Source: Massilia sp. NR 4-1 (GTDB lineage Bacteria; Pseudomonadota; Gammaproteobacteria; Burkholderiales; Burkholderiaceae_D). From it: a DNA stretch of 64,000 nt. Numbering within the stretch: position 1 is the first letter of the stretch; every line of letters begins with the position of its first letter. Below the pieces are notes generated by a model. It was not told the origin of the DNA. It did no database searches and worked only from the letters and a program-made list of their open reading frames with translations. Below are positions 53,088 to 62,381 of the stretch, piece by piece. A program made the position numbers and the translations under genes. The stretch lies in the NCBI RefSeq assembly GCF_001191005.1, contig NZ_CP012201.1, positions 1,550,001 to 1,614,000 on the forward strand. Direction: 5' to 3'.

Positions 53088-53978
53088 ATGCGTCTCTCCC
53101 TCAAGCAATTGCAAGTCTTCGTGGCCGTGGCCGACAGCGGCAGCACGGCGGCGGGAGCCGATGCGGTCGCCCTGTCGCAATCGGCCGCCAGCGCGGCCTT
53201 GAACGAGCTGGAACGCCAGTTGCGCGTGCAATTGTTCGACCGCGTCGGTAAGAAGCTGCTGCTGAACGACAGCGGCCGCCAACTGCTGCCGCAGGCGCGC
53301 CAGATGCTCGACGCCGCCCTGCAGATCGAAGGCCAGTTCCAGCACGCCCACGGCGGCATGGTGCGCATCGCCGCCAGCACCACCATCGGTATTTATCTGC
53401 TGCCGCACATCCTGGCGCGCATGCAGGCCGAGGGCGCCAGCGCCCCGCCCTCGGTGCGCATCGAAAACAGCATGGCGGCCGCCGCCGCCGTGGCCGCCTA
53501 CCAGGCCGACTTCGGCCTGATCGAAGGCCCGTGCCGCGAACCGGAGCTGCTGGTCGAGCCATGGCAGGAAGATGAATTGATCATCGTCTGCGCGCCGCGC
53601 CATCCGGTCACCCGCCGCCTGCGCGATGGCAAGGCGCCGGTGGCGGCGCTGGAACAGGCCCGCTGGCTGCTGCGCGAAGCCGGTTCCGGCACGGCCGACG
53701 CCGTCGACAGCCTGCTGCTGCCGCAATTGCACCATCTGCGCGCGGCCGCCCAATTCGGCAATTCGGAAGCGATCAAGCATGCAGCAGCGGCCGGCCTGGG
53801 CCTGGCCTGCCTGCCGCGCCTGGTGGTCGCCGACCTGCTGGCCCTGGGCCGGCTGGTGGAATTGCCCACCGATCTGCCGCCGCTGCGGCGCCAGTTCTAC
53901 CTGATACGCCAGCGCGGCAAAAGCCTCTCGCGCTCGCTCGAAGCGGTGCTGGACGCTTGCCGCGCACGGCCGCTATGA
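53088..53978 (+). CDS. LysR-family regulator, YeiE-like
   Basis: A 296-residue LysR regulator. The HTH region is RLSLKQLQVFVAVADSGSTAAGADAVALSQSAASAALNELERQLRVQLFDRVGKKLLLND, followed by an effector domain (GMVRIAASTTIGIYLLPHILARM, VRIENSMAAAAAVAAYQADFGLIEGPC, GLGLACLPRLVV). Sequence style and the divergent yeiH gene point to the YeiE group, linked elsewhere to sulfite response. It probably regulates yeiH. Confidence 0.9.
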   Translation: MRLSLKQLQVFVAVADSGSTAAGADAVALSQSAASAALNELERQLRVQLFDRVGKKLLLNDSGRQLLPQARQMLDAALQIEGQFQHAHGGMVRIAASTTIGIYLLPHILARMQAEGASAPPSVRIENSMAAAAAVAAYQADFGLIEGPCREPELLVEPWQEDELIIVCAPRHPVTRRLRDGKAPVAALEQARWLLREAGSGTADAVDSLLLPQLHHLRAAAQFGNSEAIKHAAAAGLGLACLPRLVVADLLALGRLVELPTDLPPLRRQFYLIRQRGKSLSRSLEAVLDACRARPL

Positions 53979-54077
53979 GGGCGTCTGTTTTCGGCACACA
54001 CTGATAGTATTGGTGAGAATCTCGCGCATTCGCTTCGGCATAATCATGTAGGGAGTTCTACCTTGCAAGGAGATTGC

Positions 54078-55754
54078 ATGATACAACCCGGATTGCGTCC
54101 CCGTATCCTGATCGTCGACGATCAGACGGCGCACATGGGGGCACTGTGCGATATCCTGCGCGAACACGGTTATGACACCACCGGCTTCGCTTCCGGCGAA
54201 GCGGCCCTGACCCGCCTGCGCAAGGAAAGCTTCGACCTCCTGCTGTCGGACCTGATGATGCCCGGCATCGACGGCATCGCCCTGGTGGAAGCGGCGCGCC
54301 AGCTCGACCCCGAACTGGCCTGCGTCATCATGACCGGCGAAGGCAGCATCGCCTCGGCCGTGAAAGCGATGAAGGTCGGCGCCCTCGACTACATCATCAA
54401 GCCGTTCAAGGCTTCCGCCCTGCTGCCGGTGCTGGCGCGGGCGCTGGAAACGCGCGATCTGCGCCTGGCCAACGCGCATCTGGAGCAGCAGCTGCGCCAG
54501 CACGCCGACGAGCTGGCCGCCGCCAACCGCCATCTCGACCTGGCGCGGCGCGAGGCCGAACGCGCCAATCTGGAAAAGTCGGTCTTCCTGTCGAATATGA
54601 GCCATGAACTGCGCACGCCGCTGAATGGCATCCTCGGCTTCGCGCAAATCCTCGCCTCCGACGCGCTGCCCGCCACGCCGCAGGAGAAACAGAAGTTCGC
54701 CGGCCATATCGTGCAGTCGGGCCGCCATCTGCTGACCTTGATCAATGAAATCCTCGACCTGGCCAAGATCGAGTCGGGCACCCTGAACATGGCGCTGGAA
54801 GCGGTGGCGCTGGACGAAGTCTTCCTCGAATGCCACACCATGGTGGGGCCGCTGGCGCAGCAGCGCGGCGTGCAGCTGAACTTTCCGCCGGCGGCCGGCC
54901 TGCGCCTGCAGGCGGACCGCACCCGCCTCAAGCAAGTGCTGTTGAACCTGCTTTCCAACGCCATCAAATACAACCGCGAGCACGGCAGCGTCTTCGTCGA
55001 ATGCACGCCGCGCGCCAAGGACCGGCTGCGCATCGCCGTCAGCGACACCGGCCCCGGCCTGTCGGAAGAGCAGCTGGGCGCCATCTTCCAGCCCTTCAAC
55101 CGCCTGGGGCGCGCCGACAACGCCGAGGAAGGCACGGGCCTGGGCCTGGCCTTGAGCAAGCGCGTGGTGGAAGCGATGCAGGCGCAGATGGGCGTGGACA
55201 GCACGGTCGGCGCCGGCAGCACCTTCTGGATCGAACTGGCGCTGCAGGGCGGCGAGGCGGAAATCGGCGCCGCGCCGCCGGCCGCCACCGGCAGCGCGCC
55301 CGGCGTCCCGGCCACGCTGCCGCCGCAGGCGCAGGCGCCGGCGCGGCGCGCCGTGCTGTATGTGGAAGACAATACGACCAATCTGAAACTGGTCACAGAG
55401 CTGATCCGCATGCGCAGCGACCTCGAACTGCTGTTCGCCACCGACGGCCAGCGCGGCATCGAGCTGGCGCGCCGCCACCGGCCGGCCGTGATCCTGATGG
55501 ACTTGCACCTGCCCGGCATGGACGGTTACGAAACCCTGGCCCGCCTGCGCGCCGATCCGCAGACGGCCACCATCCGCGTCATCGCCGTCACCGCCAACGC
55601 GATGAGCGCCGATATCGCGCGCAGCGAAGCCAGCGATTTCTTCCGCTATATCACCAAGCCCATCGATATCGACCTGTTCAACCAAGCCCTGGACGAAGCG
55701 CTCAACCCGGACGCCCTGCGCCAGCACACGGAGCCCCTCAGCCAGCCGCATTAA
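54078..55754 (+). CDS. Hybrid histidine kinase REC-HisKA-HATPase-REC (no membrane segment)
   Basis: A 558-residue cytoplasmic sensor kinase. It starts with a receiver (RILIVDDQ, phospho-Asp in LLSDLMMPG near residue 59, Lys in YIIKPF), then a linker helix (AHLEQQLRQHADELAAANRHLDLARREAERANLEKS). HisKA follows with SNMSHELRTPLNG (His near 176), then HATPase_c with NLLSNAIKYN, DTGPGLS and GTGLGLAL, an alanine/proline-rich linker and a second receiver (LYVEDNTTNLKL, LMDLHLPGMDG near 474, TKPID). AAGGAG precedes the ATG. It is the first gene of a three-gene sensory operon. Confidence 0.94.
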   Translation: MIQPGLRPRILIVDDQTAHMGALCDILREHGYDTTGFASGEAALTRLRKESFDLLLSDLMMPGIDGIALVEAARQLDPELACVIMTGEGSIASAVKAMKVGALDYIIKPFKASALLPVLARALETRDLRLANAHLEQQLRQHADELAAANRHLDLARREAERANLEKSVFLSNMSHELRTPLNGILGFAQILASDALPATPQEKQKFAGHIVQSGRHLLTLINEILDLAKIESGTLNMALEAVALDEVFLECHTMVGPLAQQRGVQLNFPPAAGLRLQADRTRLKQVLLNLLSNAIKYNREHGSVFVECTPRAKDRLRIAVSDTGPGLSEEQLGAIFQPFNRLGRADNAEEGTGLGLALSKRVVEAMQAQMGVDSTVGAGSTFWIELALQGGEAEIGAAPPAATGSAPGVPATLPPQAQAPARRAVLYVEDNTTNLKLVTELIRMRSDLELLFATDGQRGIELARRHRPAVILMDLHLPGMDGYETLARLRADPQTATIRVIAVTANAMSADIARSEASDFFRYITKPIDIDLFNQALDEALNPDALRQHTEPLSQPH

Positions 55755-55773
55755 AGCCCTTACCGGAGGATGA

Positions 55774-56820
55774 ATGAGCAGCACACCGTCGCAACGCCCG
55801 ATTCGCCGCGAAACCCTGCTCGCCATCGGCCTGGCCTGCGCCCTTGGCCTGCTGCTGGCAGCCTATGTCTGGGGCAAGCGCAGCACGCCGGCCCCGGCCG
55901 CCGCGGGGCCGCTGGAAAAGCTCATCATCGCCACCAATACCGAGTACATCGGCGCCTGTCCCGTGATTGCCGCGCGCGACCGCGGCTATTTCGCGGCCCA
56001 GGGCATCCAGGCCCAGGTGCAGTCGCATTCCAGCGGCAAGGCCTCGCTCAACGCCGTGCTGCAGGGCCGCGCCGACTTCGCCACGGTGGCCGACCTGGCG
56101 CTGGCCCTGGCCATCCTCAACGAACAGCCGATTTCCATCGTCACCACCATCTTCCGCACCGAGAAGGACCACGGCATCGTCGGCCGCAAGGACCACGCCG
56201 TGCTCAGTCCGGCCAGCCTGAAAGGCAAGCGCATCGGCGTCACCCTGGGCACCTCGGGCCATTTCACGCTCGACGTTTTCCTCAACCGCCAGCGCCTGCG
56301 CTCCAGTGAGGTGACCATGGTCAATTACCGGCCGGAGGAACTCGGCGCGGCCCTGGACAAGGGCGAGGTCGACGCCATCGCCGGCTGGGAACCCTTCCTC
56401 AAGCAGAATGCCGCCAGTCTGGGCGGCAATGCCGTCACCTTCTATGGCGACGAGGTGTATGAGAGCATCTACAACATCGCCGGCATGCGCGCCTTCGTCA
56501 CCGAGCATCCGCGCACGGTGACGCGGCTGCTGCGCGCCCTGGCCGAGGGCGCGCGCTTCTGCAGTGAACAGGTGGACGAAGCCAGCCGCCTGGTCGCGCC
56601 GGCGGTGAAGACCAGCGAGACCGAGCTGCGCGCCGCCTGGCCGGCCTACCGCTTCGGCATCGACCTCGACCAGGGCCTGATCCTGGCGCTGGAGGACGAG
56701 TCGCGCTGGGCCATCAAGAACAAGTTCAGCAACCGCAGCGACATCCCCAATTATCTCGACCATATTTATCTGGATGGCATGGTCGAGGTAAAGCCGGGCA
56801 ACGTCTCGATCATCCACTAG
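55774..56820 (+). CDS. Membrane-anchored NrtA/TauA-like substrate-binding protein
   Basis: A 348-residue protein with an N-terminal hydrophobic helix (LLAIGLACALGLLLAAYVWG, residues 15-34) without a clear cleavage site, so probably anchored. The rest is an NMT1/SsuA/NrtA-type binding domain (KLIIATNTEYIGACPVIAARDRGYFAAQGIQAQV, GRADFATVADLALALAIL, KGKRIGVTLGTSGHFTLDVFL, GEVDAIAGWEPF). GGAGG lies five bases before the ATG, 19 bp after the kinase stop. There is no permease or ATPase gene. Lying between two hybrid kinases, it is probably the signal-sensing module of this system. Confidence 0.9.
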   Translation: MSSTPSQRPIRRETLLAIGLACALGLLLAAYVWGKRSTPAPAAAGPLEKLIIATNTEYIGACPVIAARDRGYFAAQGIQAQVQSHSSGKASLNAVLQGRADFATVADLALALAILNEQPISIVTTIFRTEKDHGIVGRKDHAVLSPASLKGKRIGVTLGTSGHFTLDVFLNRQRLRSSEVTMVNYRPEELGAALDKGEVDAIAGWEPFLKQNAASLGGNAVTFYGDEVYESIYNIAGMRAFVTEHPRTVTRLLRALAEGARFCSEQVDEASRLVAPAVKTSETELRAAWPAYRFGIDLDQGLILALEDESRWAIKNKFSNRSDIPNYLDHIYLDGMVEVKPGNVSIIH

Positions 56821-56832
56821 CGGACGGACGCC

Positions 56833-59367
56833 GTGAAGATCACCACCCGACTCAAGCTGGCCGAGCTGCTGTGCCTGGCCGTGGCCCTGATCATCGGCGC
56901 CATGCTGGTGGCGACCACCTTGCAGATGCGCCACGAGCTGCGCAAGAACGAGGCGGCCGGCAGCATCCTGCAGGCGGTGACCTCGCTGCGCTACCTGTCG
57001 CTGGAATATGCGCTGCGCCACGAAAGCCGCACCCACGCCCAATGGCGCCTGCGCAAGGATTCGCTGCAGCAGGAGCTGGAAGCTGCCCATGTGTTTGAAG
57101 AGGGCGCCGAAGTGGGCATCCAGCGTGGCCTGGAAAGCCAGCTGGAGGGCGTGGCGCGCCACTTCGATGAGCTGCTCAGCATCCAGCGCGAGCTGCAGGG
57201 CGCGCCCGAACGGCGCGACGTGCTGAACGAGCTGGAATCGCGCGTGCACGGCCAGATCGCCAACAAGACGCAGAATATGATCGCCGACGCCGAGGAACTG
57301 GCCGAGCGCAGCCGCGCCGGCGTGCTGGCGGCGCAGCGGGCCGCCAATCTCGTCACGCTGGCCTTCGGCGGCCTGCTCTCGGCCATCGTGGTCGGCAGCA
57401 TCGTGATGACCATCCGCAGCGTGGCCAAGCCGCTTGAGCGGCTGCGCCAGGGTACCATCGTGGTCGGCGCCGGCCAGCTCGATTTTTCTCTGGGCCTGAC
57501 CACCGACGATGAAATCGGCGACCTGGCGCGCGCCTTCGACGGCATGACCGAAAGACTGCGCCAGACCACGGTCTCGCGCGACGACCTGGCGCAGGCCAAT
57601 GCCGCTCTGCAGGCCGAGGCCGGGGTGCGGCGCCAGGCCGAGCAGAAGGTCACGGCGCAGCTGGTGCGCCTCAACCTGCTGCACCAGATCACGCGCTCGA
57701 TCGGCGAGCGGCAAGACTTGCGCAGCATCTTCCAGGTGCTGGTGCGCAGCCTGGAAGACCAGTTGCCGGCCGATTTCGGCTGCGTCTGCCTGTACGACAA
57801 GGAACAGCGCGAACTGATCGTCAGCAGCGTCGGGCTGCGCAGCGAAGCGCTGTCGACGAGCCTGGCGATGACCGAGACCAGCCATGTGCCCATCGACGAA
57901 AACGGTTTGTCGCGCTGCCTGCGCGGCGAGCTGGTGTACGAACCCGACATCACCCACGCCACCTTCCCCTTCCCCAAGCGGCTGGCGCAAGGCGCGCTGT
58001 CCTCGCTGGTGCTGGCGCCGCTGCTGGTCGACAATACCGTGTTCGGCGTGCTGGTGGTGGCGCGCCACGCGGTGCATAGCTTCAGCAGCGGCGAATGCGA
58101 ATTCCTGCGCCAGCTCAGCGAACACGTCGGCTTGGCCGCCAAACAGGCCCAGCTCTATGGCGACCTGCAGAAAGCCTATGACGATTTACGCCAGACCCAG
58201 CAGTCGGTCACGCAGCAGGAAAGGCTGCGCGCCCTGGGCCAGATGGCCAGCGGCATCGCCCACGACATCAACAACGCCATCTCGCCGGTGGCGCTGTATA
58301 CCGAATCGCTGCTGGAGACCGAGCGCAACCTCTCGCCCAACGGCCGCAACTGCCTGCAGATCATCGAACGCGCCATCGACGACGTGGCCGCCACGGTGGC
58401 GCGCATGCGCGAGTTCTACCGCCAGCGCGAACCGCAGCTCAGCCTGAGCACGGTCAACGTCAACACCCTGATCCCGCATGTGGTGGACCTGACGCGCGCG
58501 CGCTGGAGCGATATGCCGCAGCAGCGCGGTGTGGTGATCGAGATGCGCAAGGAGCTGGAGGCGGGCCTGCCCGCCATCCTCGGCGTCGACGGCGAAATCC
58601 GCGAAGCCTTGACCAATCTGATCTTCAACGCCGTCGACGCCATGCCCGAAGGCGGCACCCTGACCCTGCGCACGCGCAGCGTGGCGGCCGCGCCCGGCCA
58701 GGACAGCGGCCAGGTGCTGCTCGAAGTCAGCGACACCGGCATCGGCATGGACGAGGCGACGCAGCGGCGCTGCCTGGAACCCTTCTTCACCACCAAGGGC
58801 GACCGCGGCACCGGCCTCGGCCTGGCCGGCGTGTACGGCATGGTCGAACGCCACGGCGGCAAGATCGCCATCGAATCGGCGCCGCAGCGCGGCACCACGG
58901 TGCGGCTCAGCTTCCGCAGCCCCCTCGCCCCGCCGCCGGCGCCGGTGGTGGCCGATCCGAACAGCGCACCGCCGCACTTCCGCATCCTGGTGGTCGACGA
59001 CGACCCCACGGTGCTGGCTTCGGTGCGCGACATCCTGCTGCGCGACGGCCACGACGTGGTGGCGGCCGACGGCGGCCAGAAAGGCATCGAGCTGTTCACG
59101 GCGGCGCAAGGCAGCGACGCCCCGTTCGTCCTCGTGATCACCGACCTCGGCATGCCCTATGTCGATGGCCGCCGCGTCGCCGAAGCGATCAAGAACCTGG
59201 CGCCCGCCACCCCGGTGCTGCTGCTGACCGGCTGGGGCCAGCGCCTGATTCCCGACAGCGACGCCAATCCCGTCAACGTCGACTACGTGCTCAGCAAGCC
59301 GCCCAAGCTGCGCGAACTGCGCGAAGTGCTCAGCAAGATCGCCGCCGGCCACCCGAGCCCCGCCTGA
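56833..59367 (+). CDS. Membrane hybrid histidine kinase: TM-HAMP-GAF-HisKA-HATPase-REC
   Basis: An 844-residue kinase with a GTG start 12 bp after the binding-protein stop. The first helix is near residues 8-30 and the second near 170-195, enclosing a ~140-residue periplasmic helical region. HAMP follows (AKPLERLRQGTIVVGAGQLDFSLGLTTDDEIGDLARAFDGM), then GAF (about 290-440). HisKA has ASGIAHDINNAISPV (His near 476), as in kinases with an HD-IN-N motif, then HATPase_c (NLIFNAVDAMPEGG, GTGLGLAGVYG) and a C-terminal receiver (ILVVDDDPTVL, VITDLGMPYVDG near 771). The binding protein could present its ligand state to the periplasmic part. Confidence 0.94.
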   Translation: MKITTRLKLAELLCLAVALIIGAMLVATTLQMRHELRKNEAAGSILQAVTSLRYLSLEYALRHESRTHAQWRLRKDSLQQELEAAHVFEEGAEVGIQRGLESQLEGVARHFDELLSIQRELQGAPERRDVLNELESRVHGQIANKTQNMIADAEELAERSRAGVLAAQRAANLVTLAFGGLLSAIVVGSIVMTIRSVAKPLERLRQGTIVVGAGQLDFSLGLTTDDEIGDLARAFDGMTERLRQTTVSRDDLAQANAALQAEAGVRRQAEQKVTAQLVRLNLLHQITRSIGERQDLRSIFQVLVRSLEDQLPADFGCVCLYDKEQRELIVSSVGLRSEALSTSLAMTETSHVPIDENGLSRCLRGELVYEPDITHATFPFPKRLAQGALSSLVLAPLLVDNTVFGVLVVARHAVHSFSSGECEFLRQLSEHVGLAAKQAQLYGDLQKAYDDLRQTQQSVTQQERLRALGQMASGIAHDINNAISPVALYTESLLETERNLSPNGRNCLQIIERAIDDVAATVARMREFYRQREPQLSLSTVNVNTLIPHVVDLTRARWSDMPQQRGVVIEMRKELEAGLPAILGVDGEIREALTNLIFNAVDAMPEGGTLTLRTRSVAAAPGQDSGQVLLEVSDTGIGMDEATQRRCLEPFFTTKGDRGTGLGLAGVYGMVERHGGKIAIESAPQRGTTVRLSFRSPLAPPPAPVVADPNSAPPHFRILVVDDDPTVLASVRDILLRDGHDVVAADGGQKGIELFTAAQGSDAPFVLVITDLGMPYVDGRRVAEAIKNLAPATPVLLLTGWGQRLIPDSDANPVNVDYVLSKPPKLRELREVLSKIAAGHPSPA

Positions 59368-59449
59368 TCCCGCCCCCCCCGGCGTTTGCGCCGCATCAAA
59401 CCTGTCCACCGGGGTACCTGCCACCCCGCCGGACAGGGTTTGGCTAGGC

Positions 59450-59480
59450 AAAAAAAAACGGCGGCCCGGGTGGGCCGCCG
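59450..59480 (-). terminator. Rho-independent terminator of the M36-like protease gene
   Basis: CGGCGGCCC (59459-59467) pairs with GGGCCGCCG (59472-59480), and eight or more A's at 59450-59458 give a U-tract for the minus-strand transcript. A second imperfect inverted repeat (AAACC-TGTCC at 59398-59407 with GGACAGGGTTT at 59431-59441) may end the plus-strand kinase operon. Confidence 0.85.
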
Positions 59481-59503
59481 CTGGCGTTATTGCTTGACCT
59501 CGC

Positions 59504-61636
59504 TTACCAGGTCGTGACCAGGGTGTATTTGCCGCTGGTGGCGCCGGTGCCGCCGCTGTAGTAGATCACTTTGGCGTAGAAGGTGACGGCCGCGCTGCCG
59601 CTGTTGGCGCGGGTCACGGTGTCGACCGCGCCGGTGCCGGCGGTGCTCGAAGTCAGCTTGGTGCCGGCCGCGTTGTACAGCTCCAGATCGTAGTCCGAGG
59701 TGGCGTTCGGGGTCAGCACGGCTTTCAGGGTCTTGCCGGCCGGGACGGTGATGGCGAAGTAGTCGGCATCGGTGTTGCTGCCGATATTGCCGTTCACCGT
59801 GGTGTTGGTTTGCGTGACCGGATTGGCGGTGGCAATGGTGTTATTGCTTTCCGTTTCGCTGATCACCGGACCTGGCGGCACCACCACGCTCAGGATGTTC
59901 TGCGCTTCGAACTTGGCCTGGAAGGTGTTGGCGTAGCTCAGGTCAGCCGGGTACAGGGCCTTGGCGGCGTTGACGATGGCCGTGGCCATGGCCGGCATTT
60001 TCACGCCGGAGCCGAGACCGAAGTGGGCTTCCAGAATGATCTTGTCGATGTTGGCGCGCGGTTTGCCGGCGGCCAGCAGGGCTTGGGCCGCGGCGTACAG
60101 CGGCGAGGACCACAGTTCGTCGGACTGGAAGGTGACGCCGGCTTCGGTGACCGAGCTGTGTGCGCCATAGGTGCGCGAGGCGTTGTACTTGGCGTCGGTG
60201 CGGTTCAGCGCGCGGCCGCCCCAGCAGGCGTTATGGCCATCCCAGCTGAAGGCCCACTCCGGATGGTAGGTCTGGCCGTTGGCAGTGCTCAGCGAGTAGG
60301 AACCGGCCCAGTAGTCGCCGAAGCCTTCGCCCATGGCACCGGTGTCGCCGCCGCTCCAGTTGTTGTTGATGTTGCGGTGGATGGCGTGGCCGTATTCGTG
60401 CAGGATGACGTCGGCGTCTTCGCTATCGTTGACGCAGCCGTGGCCGAAGGCCAGGTAATCGCTGCCGCCGCCGTAGCTGTAGTGGGAATTATCGTCGCCG
60501 TTCAGGCCGTCGGTGTCGACGTCGAGCGGACGGTTGATGATGGACTTGGTGCCGGTGAAGCCGAGCGACTGGATATAGCGCTGGTTCTGGTCCAGGTGGA
60601 AATAGACGTTGGTGTCGTCGAAGGCATTGTTGCCGCGCTTGGCCGTCCACACGCCGTTGGTGGTGGTGCTGGGCGCGCCGTTCGGGGCTTCGATGTCTTT
60701 CAGGTTCACATACGGGCCGCTCAGCTTGTACACGCCGCCGGCCACGGTCAAGTCTTTCAGGGGCTTGGTGACGTAAGCCGGGTCGAAGGCGCTGGCCGGC
60801 GAGCTGTCGGTCAGGGAGTCGTTGTTGAGCGCGGTGCGTGGATCCGGATCGAAGACCAGGCCGCTGCCATCGATGCCGGAGGCGGCCACGGTGGCATTGG
60901 CGGTGACGGCGCGCGCGGTGGCGCGGTTTTGCTGGGCGGCCTTGAAGGCCTGGGTGGCGCTGCCGCGGTCCAGGGTAGCGCCGCTGACTTCGCCGCGCGC
61001 GGCCAGGGTGCGTTCGCCGCCCTTGCGTGGCAGCGAGGTGGTGTAGGAATCGATCAGGCTGCCGTCATGGGCGTTCAGGTATTGCACGAAGCCGCCGGTC
61101 GGCATCTGCGCCTCGATGGTCACTTTGCGCGCCAGTTGCACACCGCCCTTGGTGGCAACCCACACCAGTTCGCTCGTTGGCAGCGCTACCAGCGGATGCT
61201 GCACTTTCAGATTGGCCCAGCCTTTGTCGAGCGCCTGTTCGTCGCTGATCTGGCGCTGGTTGTGCAGCTGGTTGACGGCGGCCGCGTCCACGGTCGACGA
61301 GATGTGGCGGGTTTCATTGAAGATCTTCAGCAGTTCGCCGCGCTTGCCGATCGAGACGACGATCTCGGCGCGGTCCACCGGCAGGCCACGCAGGGTCTGC
61401 TGGTAGTAATAATGGGTACCGGTCAGCGATTCCTGGGTGCGTACCAGCACCAGGTTGTCCAGATTGGCGGGCAGGCCGAAACGTTCGGCGTTTTCGCGCA
61501 GGGTTTCCTGTGCCGATGCGGCTTTGGTGCTGGTGAAGAAGGTCAGATTATCGACCCGGTTGGCGGCGGCATGGGCCACGCCAGAGTAAGCAAGTACGAT
61601 AAGGGAGGCAAGGATGGTACGCGAGGTGTGCTTCAT
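59504..61636 (-). CDS. Secreted M36/M4-like metalloprotease with PPC domain
   Basis: A 710-residue protease precursor. The signal peptide ends near HAAANR (about residue 23). An FTP-type propeptide follows (ENAERFGLPANLDNLVLVRTQ, GTHYYYQQTLRGLPVDRAEIVVSIG). The catalytic part has the zinc motif HEYGHA near residue 412 and GEGFGDYW near 437, the Glu being the third ligand, in a fungalysin-like setting. Residues about 610-705 are a pre-peptidase C-terminal domain (ETESNNTIATANPV, DADYFAITVPAG, SDYDLELYNAAG). AGGAGA before the ATG at 61636 supports the start. It is probably an exoenzyme. Confidence 0.92.
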   Translation of the reverse strand: MKHTSRTILASLIVLAYSGVAHAAANRVDNLTFFTSTKAASAQETLRENAERFGLPANLDNLVLVRTQESLTGTHYYYQQTLRGLPVDRAEIVVSIGKRGELLKIFNETRHISSTVDAAAVNQLHNQRQISDEQALDKGWANLKVQHPLVALPTSELVWVATKGGVQLARKVTIEAQMPTGGFVQYLNAHDGSLIDSYTTSLPRKGGERTLAARGEVSGATLDRGSATQAFKAAQQNRATARAVTANATVAASGIDGSGLVFDPDPRTALNNDSLTDSSPASAFDPAYVTKPLKDLTVAGGVYKLSGPYVNLKDIEAPNGAPSTTTNGVWTAKRGNNAFDDTNVYFHLDQNQRYIQSLGFTGTKSIINRPLDVDTDGLNGDDNSHYSYGGGSDYLAFGHGCVNDSEDADVILHEYGHAIHRNINNNWSGGDTGAMGEGFGDYWAGSYSLSTANGQTYHPEWAFSWDGHNACWGGRALNRTDAKYNASRTYGAHSSVTEAGVTFQSDELWSSPLYAAAQALLAAGKPRANIDKIILEAHFGLGSGVKMPAMATAIVNAAKALYPADLSYANTFQAKFEAQNILSVVVPPGPVISETESNNTIATANPVTQTNTTVNGNIGSNTDADYFAITVPAGKTLKAVLTPNATSDYDLELYNAAGTKLTSSTAGTGAVDTVTRANSGSAAVTFYAKVIYYSGGTGATSGKYTLVTTW

Positions 61637-61882
61637 GCTTTTATCTCTCCTGAAAGTGGGATGCGTATAAAAATGGTGCGAAGCATCGGTCCCAGCTGGC
61701 CCCACTCCGGGGATGAGGCCAATGGCAAATCGACGTGAATCGAGTATAGCCAGAAAAGCAAACGTTGCAAAATAGTTCATTTTTTTAACAATATAAACTT
61801 TTTGTCTCATTTTGCACTTTCCGCGACTTCATCATGACAAAGCGCTAATATGATTGGTTATGCCAGCTTTTCGGAGGTTAGG

Positions 61883-62341
61883 ATGAGATCGTCTATTTCC
61901 CGTCGCCTGTACCCGCTGGCCGCCGCCGCGCTGCTGGTCGGCGCCCTGCCCGCCTGCAGCCTGGCGCGCCAGCCGGCCACGGCCGCGCAAGCCGCACCAG
62001 CACTGGCTTCCGCCCGTCCGGCCAAGCCCATTCCGGACGAGGAACCGGCCGTCACGCAGGAGGTCGCGGAGCTGCTGGACCAGCTCGCCGGCGGCCGTGC
62101 GCCGGGCAGCCGTTTCACCGAAAAAGGCGCGGCCACGGTGCTGGCTGAGATGGATCAAAATCTGGCGCCGCGCCTGCGCGAATGTGGTATTCCGGTCACA
62201 CTGGAGCTGCTGGCGCGCACGGTCGACGGGGAAGACCGGCAATACCGCTACCGCCTGCGCTGCCGCGCGCAGCCGCTGCTGCTCGACATCGTCTACAACA
62301 AGGCGGCCCGCGTAAACCGCCTGCAACTCCTGCCGGAATAA
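61883..62341 (+). CDS. Small lipoprotein of unknown function
   Basis: A 152-residue protein with a lipoprotein signal (AAAALLVGALPACSLA; lipobox LPAC, Cys near residue 25). The mature part is Ala/Pro-rich at first, then has a compact domain (VTQEVAELLDQLAGGRAPGSRFTEKGAATVLAEMDQNLAPRLRECGIPVTLELLARTVDG) with two or three cysteines. GGAGG precedes the ATG. I do not recognise the family. Confidence 0.75.
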   Translation: MRSSISRRLYPLAAAALLVGALPACSLARQPATAAQAAPALASARPAKPIPDEEPAVTQEVAELLDQLAGGRAPGSRFTEKGAATVLAEMDQNLAPRLRECGIPVTLELLARTVDGEDRQYRYRLRCRAQPLLLDIVYNKAARVNRLQLLPE

Positions 62342-62381
62342 ACGGCTGGCGCGGTCCGCAGCGAATTGCGATAATGCAACG

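Noticed and set aside
53973..58125. Two very long minus-strand open frames opposite the sensor operon
   Set aside because: They lie antisense to well-formed kinase and binding-protein genes with good ribosome binding sites and have low-complexity Gln/Ala/Gly/Arg content.
59810..61738. Gly/Val-rich plus-strand open frame opposite the M36-like protease
   Set aside because: A shadow of the protease gene; the repeat-like look comes from antisense codons, and the minus strand has HEYGH and the signal peptide.
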